Positions 21,027 to 63,930 of a stretch of 64,000 bases of DNA are shown one piece after another; within the stretch, counting starts at the first letter, position 1; each line of letters begins with the position of its first letter. The stretch comes from Hydra vulgaris. Taxonomy: Eukaryota; Cnidaria; Hydrozoa; Anthoathecata; Hydridae. The notes beneath the pieces are model-generated. The model saw only the letters and a list, made by a program, of their open reading frames with translations. It ran no database searches and had not been told where the DNA came from. Made by a program: the position numbers and the translations under genes. Location: NCBI RefSeq assembly GCF_038396675.1, contig NC_088921.1, forward strand, positions 36,423,501-36,487,500. Reading direction: 5' to 3'.

Positions 21027-22502
21027 TTATCTTCTGGTGAACATTATATTAATTCCATTAATTGATTTATGAATTACATCAACAGCCCCAAATACTTCAT
21101 TTTCGTCCTGCATTGACTTTAGATAAAAGTTTTTCATTATGCTGTACAGTAATATTTTCTCTTCAATCATGGCAAATTTTTGGCCAATGCAATTCCTTGG
21201 TCCAGCAGAAAAAGGTACATAACTGTATGGGTTGCGCTTTTCATAACTATCAGCTTCAAAACGTTCAGGTATAAACTCATTTGGACTTTCCCAATAATCA
21301 GGGTTTGAATGCAACATTAAAACTAAAAGAACTATTTGTGCTCCTTTGGGAATAAACTGACCATCAATGGTCATATCTTCCTCGACTGTTCTTCCATACA
21401 GAGGGACAGGAGGATGCATTCGTAATGATTCTTTAAGAATATTTTCAAGATATTTAGATTGTCTGACTTTATCATAAAGCGAACCTCCATTTAACTCTAT
21501 TTCATCAATTTCTTTGTGCAGCTTCCTTTGAACATCTGGATTTTTTCCTAACAACCAAAGAGTCCAACCTAGAGCAGCCGAAGTTGTATCATGACCTTCA
21601 AACATAAAAGTATCAACTTCTTCTTGAATACCTTCAGTGTCAATTTCACCTTTACGGTATATATCCAATAACAAATCTAAAAAAAATTTCTTTCCATCTG
21701 ACGCAGTCTCACAATAAGATTCTTGAATTTTCATTTGCATGCGTTCATTTATGACATCAAAAGATAGCTTATGAGCAACATCTAAAGCTTTATAAAATCT
21801 TTTACCACAAGGCAACAGTTTGTAAATGGCATCAAACCAAAGCCAAGGGTATTTTATACGCATTATAAATTCTTCATTTAAAACTGTGATAGCTTTAACA
21901 TACTCAGAATCTGGATGACTTTGTGCATTTACTTTTACACCCATTGAAGTTTCGCAGATTATATCCAAGGTTGCCAAACCAATAGGTACTTGCACATCTA
22001 CAACTTCTTTGTTATCAGCAGCTACAGCTAGTTTGTCCACCAGAATGGATGCTTGCTCTTCAAATATCTTAATAAAGTTATTGAGTATGGAAAAATGGAA
22101 GCTTGGTGTCAGTAGCCTTCTACGTGTTTTCCATTTTGATCCTGTGCTTGTAAGTAGCCCAGTTTTTAACCAATCATGCAAAAAATCATAAGAAAATCCT
22201 TTAGTGATAACTTTCTGACTACTTAGAACTGCTTCTGAAAACTTTACAGAAGAAGACAAAATCATTGGTTTAGGTCCCAACCAAATGCAAAACACAGTTC
22301 CATACTTTTTAGTAAATTCGCATAATTGAAAGAAAAATTTTCGCGCATCTCTTTGCAAGTACAATGACGTTCCAAAAAGCGGTATGTTCGGAGGTGTTGC
22401 AATTGTTTCAAGACCATAAGAATTTCTCCAATACTTCCACAATATTTTACTGACAAAAAAAATAAATAATCCAACTAATATAAGATATGAAGCACAAATC
22501 AT
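21027..22502 (-). CDS. cytochrome P450, CYP4 family-like
   Basis: This is a single open frame of 491 codons, close to the family length of 490-525. The start is the ATG at 22502 (MICASYLILVG). Upstream in-frame sequence has only TTG. Residues 3-25 form a hydrophobic ER membrane anchor, with the catalytic domain facing the cytosol. Visible motifs: C-helix WKTRRRLLTPSFHF, I-helix FEGHDTTSAALGW (oxygen activation), K-helix ESLRMHPPVP, FIPERFE, and the haem loop PFSAGPRNCIGQKFAM with the cysteine ligand. CYP4 enzymes hydroxylate fatty acids and related lipids at the omega position; the actual substrate cannot be read. Lack of introns is notable for an animal CYP4 gene. It looks functional. Confidence 0.95.
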   Translation of the reverse strand: MICASYLILVGLFIFFVSKILWKYWRNSYGLETIATPPNIPLFGTSLYLQRDARKFFFQLCEFTKKYGTVFCIWLGPKPMILSSSVKFSEAVLSSQKVITKGFSYDFLHDWLKTGLLTSTGSKWKTRRRLLTPSFHFSILNNFIKIFEEQASILVDKLAVAADNKEVVDVQVPIGLATLDIICETSMGVKVNAQSHPDSEYVKAITVLNEEFIMRIKYPWLWFDAIYKLLPCGKRFYKALDVAHKLSFDVINERMQMKIQESYCETASDGKKFFLDLLLDIYRKGEIDTEGIQEEVDTFMFEGHDTTSAALGWTLWLLGKNPDVQRKLHKEIDEIELNGGSLYDKVRQSKYLENILKESLRMHPPVPLYGRTVEEDMTIDGQFIPKGAQIVLLVLMLHSNPDYWESPNEFIPERFEADSYEKRNPYSYVPFSAGPRNCIGQKFAMIEEKILLYSIMKNFYLKSMQDENEVFGAVDVIHKSINGINIMFTRR

Positions 22503-23214
<712 letters not shown>

Positions 23215-23241
23215 GGCTCTGATATATATATACATATATAT

Positions 23242-23336
23242 CAGGGCCGACGACACAGGAAAAAAGAGGTCCTTTACAAAAAAAGTTGGAGGGAGGTACG
23301 TTCCCGCCCCACCCCCCAATCGTATCGTTGGCTCGG
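23242..23336. mobile_element. small hAT-like MITE in a TA array
   Basis: The left end is CAGGGCCGACGA. The right end, read on the minus strand, is CCGAGCCAACGA, an imperfect inverted pair. Both sides are flanked by the same ATATATATACATATATAT sequence, which fits a target duplication but could be chance in this array. TCGGCTCTG at 23213-23221 may be the inverted end of another copy. It has no coding capacity. Confidence 0.5.
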
Positions 23337-24080
23337 CATATATATACATATATATACAAAAAAAAAAAAAGAGACCAAGTAAATAATATCTGTGATATTT
23401 CAGCTCCATTGTTTTGAAAGTTTGTATAAGAAAAGATTATATAAGAAAAATTGATAGTACTAGAAATTATAAAACTGTAAACTAATTAGTTATATATTAC
23501 GATATAGTGCGATAGCAGTATTGTTTGTTATTAATAGAAATTATGCTGTAAATTGGCAGGTATGATGTTGGCAGAAGAAAGTATCACTCAAAAGACTATC
23601 AAAGTTCACTTGTAAATTATGCATAATTATGCGACTTATTCATGCGAAAACGTTGATTTCATAAAAAAATTCACGTGTAAAAATAAATTAATAAAATATA
23701 AACATACTTTACAACATACTTTACACCATGATGTTAACGAATTGGTAACTTTATAGACAGTAAAATGCTGCATTACCGGAGTCTCGAGTTCGATTTTTAT
23801 GATCATCATTGAAGAAATATTAATTTTGAATGAATTATTTTTGTGAGTTAAATAATTTTTTCTTATTTATTAATTAATAATGTATTAGGAATTTATAAAT
23901 GTTGGGTTTTGTATATTAACTCATTTTTTACGCGTAATTAACGGTGTATTTCTTAACTGAAATAACCACCGTAAGTGTACCTACTTTTACTAATTTGTTT
24001 AGCTTTTGGTGCAGCAAAGTTTAAATGAACTAATACAGTGGGGTGTACATACATCGACTTGGGGATTTTGGTTATTTTAG

Positions 24081-24242
<162 letters not shown>

Positions 24243-24700
24243 ACAGAGTTGTTAAGAAGGCCAAAAGTTACTAGACGAAGAACAAGGCCAAGACCAAGAG
24301 TTTTATGGTTAAGCCCAAGAATAAGAGTTTCAAAGCGAATGCCTTTCGCAAATATTTTCAAGACCAAAGACTTAATATTTTTGCCTTACTTTAAGGCCAA
24401 TTGTTAACAAAACTGTAGCTCACAATTGCTATGAGAATAAACCAATGCTGTAAAAATAAATCAAGGTTATGCGCAAAGTTCAACAAAGTCAATAAAAAAT
24501 ATATACTTCTAAATAGATAAGAAAGCTGAAAACAAAAATACATAATAAAAAATGAAATACTGAAAACAAAGAATAAAAACTTTTAATTTTATGAATTTTG
24601 TTTTGAAGGCCAATGCCAAAACAATCAAGTCCAACATTTTCAAGATAAAGACCAAGGCTAAGGCCCTAATTTTTAGCCTTAAGGCAAGGCCGAGGCCAAG
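24243..24700. other. AAGGCCAAG-rich low-complexity segment between TA arrays
   Basis: The words AAGGCCAA, AAGACCAAG and CTAAGGCC recur at both ends (24258-24300 and 24605-24700), with a non-repetitive middle. One frame of the right part is open ([17 protein letters not shown]), but it is a product of the repeat. It could be a small non-autonomous element. No inverted ends were proven. Confidence 0.4.
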
Positions 24701-24783
<83 letters not shown>

Positions 24784-24841
24784 TATATATGTGCATATGT
24801 ATGTGCATATGTATATGTTTATATATATATGCATATATATG

Positions 24842-24906
<65 letters not shown>

Positions 24907-24913
24907 ATATACA

Positions 24914-24951
<38 letters not shown>

Positions 24952-25037
24952 AAAATATATATATATATAGGTATGTATATATGTATATATATATGTATAT
25001 ATATACATGTATATAAATATATATATATTTATATACA

Positions 25038-25112
<75 letters not shown>

Positions 25113-25118
25113 CATATA
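24701..25118. repeat. (TA)n/(TATACA)n compound microsatellite
   Basis: About 420 bp of TA with scattered TGTA, TGCATA and TACATA variants. Confidence 0.95.
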
Positions 25119-25578
25119 TAGAGGATCATTTATAGCAGATTCTTGTAACGAGTGGATGTTGGCATTATTTAACCAGTGGGTTACATCCGGGAATCGTTTA
25201 GAGGATTTGGTTGTCGTAACAGACAATGCTCCATATCATGCTCGTTTGGAAAGAGCGTTTGAAAATTCATCGGCTCAGTTGTTACGATTTGGACCCTACA
25301 GTCCAATGTTCAACCCAGTAGAAGCTATCTGGTCCAAAATAAAAATAAACGTTAAAAATGTTATTTGCATTCCACCTGTATTCGGTGCTGGGATTATGGA
25401 ACAACGAATGCAGTATTTAGAAAGAATTGTTACTGCGGCAAAAAGTATAATAATGGGAGGTGATTGTACACGCGCTGTACAACATACAACCACGCATTAC
25501 GCAACGATTTTAAATATGGAAGACGTCCAAGCTGGTGCTCAACTAAATATTGAAATAATTTTTAATGACGTTGTTTAA
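25119..25578 (+). pseudogene. IS630/Tc1-mariner-type transposase, C-terminal (DDE_3) part
   Basis: The open frame runs from the TA array to a stop at 25578. It contains [18 protein letters not shown], then [20 protein letters not shown]. These are the second Asp and the Glu of the DDE triad (TDNAPYH and NPVEAIW), with 32 residues between them. The first Asp and the DNA-binding domain are missing, replaced by microsatellite. An AG directly before the frame (TATATAG) leaves open that this is an exon after a TA-filled intron. The C-terminal 150 residues show no stop, so it is either young or selected. Confidence 0.65.
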
Positions 25579-28059
25579 ATTTAAATTTTAAATTTTTATG
25601 TAAATGAATTATTTGTACTTTATTTATTATTCATCTGAAATCTCGATTAAATTTTTCATAAACAAAAGTAAAAAAAAGTTTTAATTTACACCCAATAGGG
25701 TTTTTCCGGTTACCGCCGAAACCTCAAATTTTTCATGACTTTTTATATTTTACTGCTATTATATTATTATTTTCAGCCTTAAATTACAAAGTATATTAAG
25801 ACTACAAAATGCAAAATATAAAGAACTTTGCATTCTTTATACTTTTTTCAATTACAACTTCTGTATTTTCTTAATTATATCTTACGATTTCTTATTTACA
25901 TCTTTCATGTTCTAAATTACATCTTACGTTACTTAATTACAACTTTCATCTTCTCAATTATATCTTACGTTTCTTAATTAGAAACAGAGGGGCAAAAGAG
26001 CGACAGCAACTATTCCCAACTGAAACATTGGGATCGGACACTAAATTTATCTTCCCCCACACCGTTTCTAAATCATTAATTACAACAACAGCGGATAGAT
26101 CATTTCCATTCTACAGTGACTCAATCATGATTAGACAGCACCCTGGAAAAGTATATTTATGAAGATGTTTGATATAATATTGCATCAGCTTTTTTTTTAA
26201 AAAGGAATGACAATAGTTTTTCGCAATAATTTCATAAAAACCATGGAAACGATAGTTTTTATAAAACCACTTCAAAATGACTCCATGAAATTTTTGAAAC
26301 AAACTCGTGTATGCTTAAGCAAAATGTCAAAGGAGGCTCTCAAATAAACGCTTAAACATATTTCTTATAAAATATGCTTGTTTTTATACTTTTCTTCTTC
26401 TTTTCTAATATAGAAGTTTTTTTTGACACGCAATAGCTCTAATGGACTCTAATAGGCATCATATAACTTTATGAACTATTTTTTCGTTAGTTTAAACGGT
26501 TTAAATTAAAAAATACAAGTTTAAATGGTTTTCATGAATAAAATTATCACCAATCCCAAACTGGAAAAAATAAACTTATTATATACTTATTTTTTAACAA
26601 AATTTGATTCTATAAGATCAGTTTTGTTATAAGTCATGTAAAATCATGCTTATATAAAAAAATAAGTTTGATTAAAATTTCGCATTCTTGAATTTCGTTT
26701 TATTTAAATCAATACAATTGAACGTTCGAAATACGATAAAACTTAGTGCAATTTTAAAATTTAATATAACGTAAAGTTTGAAAGAAAACTAAGTTTAAAT
26801 TTTATTGATAACGTCTATTATCTAGTTGTTTTTTTTGATTATTTTATAATTATATTGTTTTAGCTGACTAAATACAAAATTATTTGAATCAAATATAAAT
26901 AAATGAATTATTAAATTACCGCATTTATATTATACAAGAAAGTCTGGACCCTTAATACGAGTCATAAAAGGTCTGATACACATATCCCACTTGTTCTTTA
27001 TTTGTTTTCAATGAGTCACAGAAAATAGTAGAAAGTAATTATCTTTGCCTCATTAGAGATCTTTATTTACCGTTTGTCTCCACATTGCTTGAATGTTATA
27101 TCCACACACCATAACAGGGTGAATATTATTAAAAGTTGATTTAATTAAATATTGTGACTCCTACTATTGAAGCTTTAGTTTCATCGTCTATTTATTGCTT
27201 TTTTAATTCTAAGCTTTGAAACTTCGTCTATCATTCATCTTAATTTTACGTTGAGTAGTTTATTTGAAAATTTCTTTAATTTTTGTATAGGTAATAACTG
27301 AAAAAACAAACAGATATATCTCCAAAATAATATATTTAAACTTGTGTTTATGGAAAACTTTTTCTTTCTTTTTCTTTTGTCTTAAATTTATATATTTTTA
27401 AACAAATTTATTCAAAATACATAAATTATATAAAGTTAACTATGTGACAAAATAAATTATATGTACTTTTGTAACAAATTAAAATAAGAAAAAATACATT
27501 TATTAAAATAATTATGTGATTACATAGTCATGGCAAAAAATAAAGAAAATAAATAAACTGAAAACATCACAAATAAAATAGAAAACTGATTTTTCAGAGA
27601 AAGATACTTAATTATAATATCATTTTTGCAACTATAATATCAATTTTGAAATGACGACTTTTCAGTACAAAAGGTCAATTAGAGTGATGGAGCCAACTGA
27701 ATTCGAGAAACATATACACGTTTACTACCAGAAACACCTGTCAAAAAATCTACATCAATATAATTTTTTTTTTTTAAATTTTAAAATTATTACCTGAAGG
27801 TGTTAAGCTGTTAAAAAACTCAACAGGAAAGTTATTTCATTCTTTAACGTCATCAGTCTCAATTTAATCAGCGCTAAAATAAGTTTTTACCGGTAAACGT
27901 TTAATCACTTGTTCACTGATTGACAGTGAATTCACATTAGTGTGTGTTAAAATAACTTAAACGTTTTGTAATTGTAACGTATGAAGGTGACGATTTTGAA
28001 GTCAGAGAGCCGTCAATTTTAAGACTCGCAAATCACCTAGTTGGTTAGATTCGGCTCAG
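25579..28059. other. AT-rich stretch without a recognisable gene
   Basis: At 25850-25985 a degenerate unit of about 30 bp (AATTAYATCTTACGTTTCTT-like) repeats four to five times. The rest is AT-rich, with no coding pattern I trust. Confidence 0.45.
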
Positions 28060-28650
28060 GACCCTATATTTTTACAGAAGTTTCTGATTATTTCAGACAA
28101 ATGTTTAATGAGTCACTTTTGGTTGGTGAAATTGACTTAAGGTTTAAGCAGCCATCTGTAAAACTGCCATTAATATTGAAAGGCATTTATTGAACTTAGT
28201 AAACTTGGAGTCAGGAACCATCGAGATCCGTCACTGCCAAAAATGTACCCTGACATTGACTAAACAAATGTTAACATGGCAACTGCACACGCAACCTGAA
28301 TTAATCAAACAGGGTAAAAGACAACACAGAAAATGTTTCTAAATTAATCAAGCAGACAAACTAATTAATCAAAAGCCAACACACTAAAGCCAATTACTAA
28401 GATAACTACCAAAAAATCTAAAATGTTTGATGAAGTGTCTAAAGCTATAAAAGTCTTTCTTACTATATCGAATTGTAAAACAACAGCAGAAAGATCATTT
28501 TCCAGGAGATTAAAAATGTATCTCCGTTCTACAATGGCTCAAAAAATTAAAAATAGCACCACTGTAAATTATTTTCATAAAGTTATTTTGGAAGATGTGG
28601 ACATCTTTTGTTTACTATTTATAAATCAACCATATTTTGGGAAACCATAG
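28060..28650 (+). pseudogene. hAT transposase remnant with C-terminal dimerisation domain
   Basis: The ORF at 28423-28650 holds FLTISNCKTTAERSFSRR followed by LKMYLRSTMAQ. This is the hATC signature (L.I...T..AERSFS.LK.IK.YLRSTM), needed for transposase dimerisation. Upstream at 28100-28190 a frame gives MFNESLLVGEIDLRFKQPS, which fits the end of the catalytic domain. The rest is lost. The element's right terminus follows at 28950-29002. The C-terminal 25 residues after the dimerisation helix are not conserved family sequence. Confidence 0.65.
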
Positions 28651-28949
28651 AGCTTGATTCACGTATTATGTACTTATTAAATTAGGTTCTATTAAATGTA
28701 TTACTTTATAACTATCTTATTGTAGTATTTAACTATGTTTGCGTTTTGTTTATTTCATGAATATTGTAAAATTGTCTGAAAAATTATCAATGGCTATTAA
28801 ATTTTTGTTGTAAGTAAAATATTTGAACCACTAGTGATGCCAGCAGCCATTAATTGTGTGAGACAGCAATTGCTTTCCACCTTTATAGTTTTTATCCATT
28901 TTGCTGTATCATATAAACTTGAGGACTTTTTTTCTTTTTAACATATGTT

Positions 28950-29002
28950 TAAGGCCCCCCTCCCCACCAAAAAAAAACTTTCACGACCTAACTACGCTAC
29001 TG
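28950..29002. repeat. hAT-type terminal repeat (right end)
   Basis: On the minus strand the sequence begins CAGTAGCGTAGTTAGGTCGT and continues into a G-rich tract, the usual form of ZMYM/hAT element termini. It abuts a (TA)n array at 29003. The left partner was not found. Confidence 0.65.
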
Positions 29003-29007
29003 AATAA

Positions 29008-29157
<150 letters not shown>

Positions 29158-29556
29158 CGTAGACATCTAATTCGATCTGACCTCCCCTGGAGGGAGGGGG
29201 GCTAGGAAGATGGTGCCAATAACGTCTCTTAACAATAAAACTCTTTAGAATTCTGTAGTAATGTCTATACTGTATGTATTACACTAAATTTTTTAAATGT
29301 GATTCTTCGTAGGTTTTTGAGGTAATTTATTACTTAAAAATGTTTTTAATGATATGAATTCGGCCTTAAAATATAATATTTTTTAACGCGTAGGTAATTC
29401 GGAAATTAAAATATAGATCAGAAACGGAAAACAGATATTGGCTATTTTTATAAAGTTGTCCAAACACAGTTTTTCTACCTTTATTTTGGCTACAAAAATC
29501 ATTGGTTATATCTATGATTAACCGTGCTTGATTCATGGTGCTTCTTAACCAAGTTT

Positions 29557-30180
<624 letters not shown>

Positions 30181-31261
30181 ATAAGCCTCGCCTAAAAATT
30201 CTAAAACCTGTTCTGCAATGTTTACACTTTCGTGACTTTTCATAATCAAAATTATTAAAAACTGTTGGACTATCTTTCCGCTCATAGGTGAAATATGTCT
30301 AGTCAACTGCCATTATATAAATCAAACAATATGATAGAGAAAGTTGATTCAATTCTTAATATTGCTCATATTGACCAACTTAGTCGAGTTGTTTGTTTGA
30401 CCTATGGAAGGAAAGCTAGTAAAACAACTTTTGATTATGAAAAACACGACAAGAATTTTTAGGCAAGACTTTTTTTTTTAGATTTTAAAAACTGCTGAGG
30501 TCAGTCTTACGACAATGCCCCAAATATGTCCGTTGTATACCGAGAGATGCAAGCGATAATATTGAATCTCAATGAGTATGCAATTTATATACCGCGTGCG
30601 ACGCGCTTGTTAAACTTAAAATTAATAATTGGAAAAGTTTCTGTCCAATACTGCTTATATGCATGCGCTAAGATATCTTATAACAACACATAGGAAACAA
30701 AAACATACTCATTATCATACTCATACTCATACTCATACAAACATACTCATAATCATTATCACTAACGCGTTGGAAAGCTCACGCGAATGCCAGCAAAAAA
30801 GTTACCAATTTTTGTAATACAACTTTGATCGCATGTATGTTAGACAAAATGGGAGACTACTTTGATGAATTTAAAAATAAAGCATAATCAATCTAGCCAT
30901 GTATTGATTATGTAAATGTTACAACGCGAGTTCGTCTAAAAAGGAATTTTTAACAACGGAAATGCCCTGCAAGTGATATTACCTGTTCAGGATAATTTTC
31001 GTATCAACGAGTTTATAATAAAAGTTGATGGGCCTAAGAGATTTTAATAAGCGAAGGAAAGTTTACTTAGAGGTTGCTCAGATATTTTCTTTTTTTGGTT
31101 TTTTAAACTTTTTTTAAATTTGATTGGTCTTTATTCTGACGGCTTCAGATTTTTATGCTAAATTAGGTAATAACACAGACACGCAAAATTAAAATTTACT
31201 TTAAAACTCAGTTCTCTTATGCTCAGCTTTACAAAACTTTGTTCATGACAACCTTGCATCT

Positions 31262-31477
31262 GTTTTTCCGAAAATCGAAATTGCTCTTTATATTTTTTTA
31301 ACACTTATGATCACAAATTATTCTGCGAAACTTTCGTTTTCAAAAATAAAACGAGTTAAAAATAAGCAAAGAAGTGCTATGTTTCAGGAGAGATTAGAGT
31401 CGCTCAGCTTTATGTCTATCAAATCAGATATCCTCGTTTTCATTGATAAAAGATATAGGAAGTTAGCTATTTTGTAG
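31262..31477 (+). pseudogene. hAT transposase C-terminal dimerisation domain
   Basis: A continuous frame ending at TAG 31475-31477 reads VFPKIEIALYIFLTLMITN, YSAKLSFSKIKRVKNKQRSA, then RLESLSFMSIKSDIL. It aligns with hATC (L.L.VT.CSAERSFSxLKRIKNxLRSxMxxERLxxLxxLxIE). The conserved Glu and Arg of AERSFS are replaced (AKLSFS). No catalytic domain is recognisable upstream, though 31150-31180 may be its edge. It is a separate lineage from 28060-28650. Confidence 0.65.
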
Positions 31478-31479
31478 AC

Positions 31480-32950
31480 CTAGAGCAAAACATAATCATA
31501 AATGTTGTAGGTTAATACCAAAGATACTTTTAGTCTAAAAACTTTCTTTAAAAAAAAGTCGTTGTCAAATAAAGAGTAGTATATTAGAAAACTAATGCAA
31601 ATTAATAATTGTAAATATGAAACTAAATGTTTGTTTTTCTGTACTTCTTAGTTGCAAAGCATTGGATAATGGGATCTACATTCAAGGACGGCACGATAGA
31701 GAAAAGGATATCATTCCGACTCCTCTTCGCGCACAAAAACCCACACCCTTACAAATACATAAAATGCCTAAAAAATATTTTTATAAGAATATTTGTAATT
31801 AAATGATTCAATTTGCTTTTTAAATCAAATTTAAACAATTAATAAAATATTCAATAAAGACGAATTTCTCATTTTTTTACACTAGCAGTAGTGAAACAAC
31901 TTCACGAGGACAATACTTCTGTAACTAATCGGAGGCTTAAAAAGTGTCTGGGTGGGACCGGTAAAGTCTCAATCCACAAAGGCTTATTTTTTGAGTTGGC
32001 TGTTTTTAAGTTGCTTATTTGAGAAGACTTATAAGGTTATAATTATAAACCAATTATAAGGTTATAAGGTTTTATAAGGTTTGTAATTATAAACTTATAA
32101 GGTTTTATATTATATAAACTTACAAGGTTTGTAATTATAAACCAATAAAGCTTTATATAGAGCACCTGGAGGGCAAACGGCATAGCCAAAACCTGAAAAA
32201 TTTACTTTTCTGGATAAAAAATTGTATTATGATGTAAAATTGAGACTTTGAGTCATGTGTATCAGTCTACCCCAGATTTCAATCATGTATATCACTCCAC
32301 CCACAAAAATTGAAAAATAAAATAATAAATCTAAATCTAAACAAAAATACTATAAGTAATTATTATATAGTAATCATTGTTCTACACACCTTTTAATAGA
32401 ATCAAAACAATTTCAGCATGCACTAAAGTAAAATCTATCAGTATGCATAGATTTTACTTTGACTTTTAAAAGGTTAGAGTTGCCTTGAGAATAAATATTA
32501 TCATATTTATTAAATTTAGATTAACAATAGCCTCCAAGCAAAAATTACTGCATTATGAAACAAGAATATATTTAGCATTTATGAAAATATTTTATCATTT
32601 TCATCAGCAGTTGCTGTGTTATCACTAAAACCATGATTCAATATTGTTTCTAGGATAACAAGACTTGTAAAAAAAGCTGTTTTTGCGGCAGTATAATTAT
32701 ATCTGTCTATATAAACTATTAGGGTGACAGCACTTTCAGAACCAATTAATTTCTTTTACGATCTTTTCAATTTTATGGGAAAAAAAAGAAGGGATTTTAC
32801 TTTTTATTAATTGTTCGGAGTTTATGTTTTTAGCATCAACAATGTTGCATTTTTATTGGATTTGTTCCACGCACATAGTTTGCAAGTTACAGAAACTTTA
32901 TTTGGTTGAATGTTTTTATTAATCTGCTATGTATGTGCAATTTTCAGTAA
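31480..32950. other. AT-rich spacer with short repeats
   Basis: No gene is recognised. Imperfect repeats of TTATAAGGTT/TAATTATAAAC fill 32028-32160. The 61-aa ORF at 31617-31802 has no family signature. Confidence 0.4.
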
Positions 32951-33047
32951 CCCAATGGGCACAAGACGTGTTTTAGACGTCTAAAAAACGTTGCAACATG
33001 TATTAATCCGTTTTTTAGACGTGTTAAACACGTCTCTGGCCCAATGG
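32951..33047. mobile_element. 97-bp palindromic MITE
   Basis: The arms 32951-32990 and 33009-33047 pair imperfectly along about 39 bp. Termini are CCCAATGGGC and CCATTGGGCC, and inner words are AGACGTGTTT and ACGTCTAAAAAACG. An 18-bp loop separates them. It is a compact fold-back element in the last dynein-gene intron boundary region, downstream of the gene's stop. Confidence 0.75.
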
Positions 33048-33438
33048 AAAAAATTGCAACCATACTCTATTAAAAAACTCAAAAACCCTTTCACAACTTT
33101 CACAAGAACCTAATCATTTTAAAAAATTATGAAATTAAATTCGTATACTATTAAATTCAACTCCGTTGTCTAGTGTAGACTACTTGGTTTAGATAATCAC
33201 TTAAAGTGCTTGGATCGAATGACCTTGGCTTGACTCTACTTATTTTTCAAACGTAATTATAGAATGTTTTAACAAATTAGCAGATTTTGGAATAACTATT
33301 AAAAATGCATTTGATTAAATGATACAAAGCATTTTTATACCATCATAATTTCAAAAACGCTAAATAGAAACAATATTGGAGATTATTTATGTCACGTGAA
33401 AATAACTAAAACACTTTTTTTTTTTACTTTTTTGTTTT

Positions 33439-62147
<28,709 letters not shown>

Positions 62148-63425
62148 CTGTAAAACAGAAAATCAGTTGAAACTGAGTTAAAACATGACTGTTTTTCAAT
62201 TGTAATTATTACATGAGCATGAGAATACAATGAGCTGTTTAGGTTTAATGGTTAAGGTAACTTATGTAGTTAAGAAATTTTGTAGTTATTTGTAGTAACA
62301 GAACTTTGTAGTTATTTGTTGTAACCTAATTTTGTAGTTAATAATGTAGTTACGATTCTGGATTCGAGCATTAGCTGAAACAAGCTTTATTTCAACTTTG
62401 GAAGACATACCAACCATACCAGATAAACAGGTTGATTTAATAACTTATATTAAGTAATAAAAATTGTTACACTAGAACACTTTTTTGTATGAAGTTATTT
62501 AACAAATTGTAGTTGTTTGGTTGATAACTAGATTAATTTATGTGTTTTAAACAAACAGCCCATTTTACCTCAAGTTCTCAACAACTTATTTTCAAAACAC
62601 TGACCTTACTGTCAAAACTAATGGCGATGGATTTTCATCTTTATTATAAGTAAAAATCTTGAGCTTGCCATAATTAACTATGAAGTAGGAAAATAAATAA
62701 TTTAAAAAGCTACATAAAAATTTTCTTCAAAATAAGTTGTTTAGATTCAAGTAATTTTATATATCGATTAAAGCGTTTTTTGTAAAAAAAAATTTTTATT
62801 TATTTTGTTTATTAAAATAGTTAACTGCTTGTTTAATAGTTAAATAGTTGTTTCTTTTTAATTTTTTTAATTTTAATTTTTTGTTGAATTTTGAATTCAA
62901 AATGATAAAAAAAAAACACAATATTATTTATGTTTTCTTTCTCTAGTATGACCACAAACTTCTTTATTACTATTAATGCTTATCATTAAGTTTAAAACCC
63001 AATAACTAAATAACTAAATTACTTTTAATTACAATTGCTTTAATCAAAACTACTGTTGATATAATTTATGATACCTGTTACATTTAAGTATTTAAAAAAT
63101 AACATCATATCACTAAAAAGTATAAAATTTTACAAAAAAGTATAAAAAATTTTCAAATACTAAAAACACAATTATGCAATAATATTTATAAAATAATTAA
63201 CTAATTTTTTTTTCTGCTACCTGAGATATAATGTTGACACATTTATTTGCAATTAAAGAAATAAAATTAAAAAAACAATAAAAACTATGAAAAAAAAACT
63301 TCATAACAGTTTTTTATAAAAATATAAACAATATTAAAAATACTTAAAAGGTACTTATAAAATACTTAAAAAATACTTTAAAGAAATCACTAACAGTAGA
63401 CCTTCTTCATACAATACATTTTTCA
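62148..63425. other. AT-rich sequence upstream of the known dynein exons
   Basis: No further DNAI7 exon was recognised. A weak candidate at about 62605-62670 (minus) has splice-like ends, but its phase does not fit. Short repeats of TTTTGTAGTTATTTGTAGTA lie at 62277-62350. Confidence 0.45.
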
Positions 63426-63429
63426 AACT

Positions 63430-63930
63430 TAAATTGAATGAAAATATTATCACAGATCACACTGCCTTATCCAATATAGTCAACAACATTTTAGTACTAT
63501 CAGAGTCAGAAAGCAAGATGTGTCTTTCTTAATATTTCTGACTTTCTTAACATTCCAAAATAAGCTCCTTACTCTAGCAACGTTATTTTTTTCTCTAGTT
63601 TTTTACTAATTATTGACTCATCTCCCTGCTTTCTAAAATTTTTTTACTATTTATTGACTCATTTCCCTGCTTTCTAAAATAAGTAAGCTCTTTGAAAAAG
63701 GGATGTATAATAAACTCTCATGGATATCATTCATAACAAACTCTTTTGTTTCAATCACTCCATGACTCATGCTCTCTTTGATATGACTGAATCAATTAGG
63801 TTTGTTGATGATAAATATTTACTTCTTTAAGAACAAAGGGTATTGATAATTTCTCAACCTTTAAAACAAGTTTATTCAACATCTTAATAAACAAATACAT
63901 ATTTGTTGTTAAAAAAAATTATTTTCTGGT
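63430..63930 (+). pseudogene. LINE reverse transcriptase remnant
   Basis: Plus-strand fragments include LFEKGMYNKLSWISF-like sequence (63680-63730), then MTHALFDMTESIRFVDDKY (63763-63820) and EQR followed by ISQPL. In LINE RTs this is the KxFEK.....L..F, ST..AL....E.I...L and K.FDT order. Frames are broken, and both catalytic motifs are missing or beyond the window. Confidence 0.4.

Noticed and set aside
62602-62672. Candidate further DNAI7 exon (minus) with GTAAGG donor
   Set aside because: The only open frame ends in phase 0, whereas exon a needs two carried bases, and the residues do not resemble the family.
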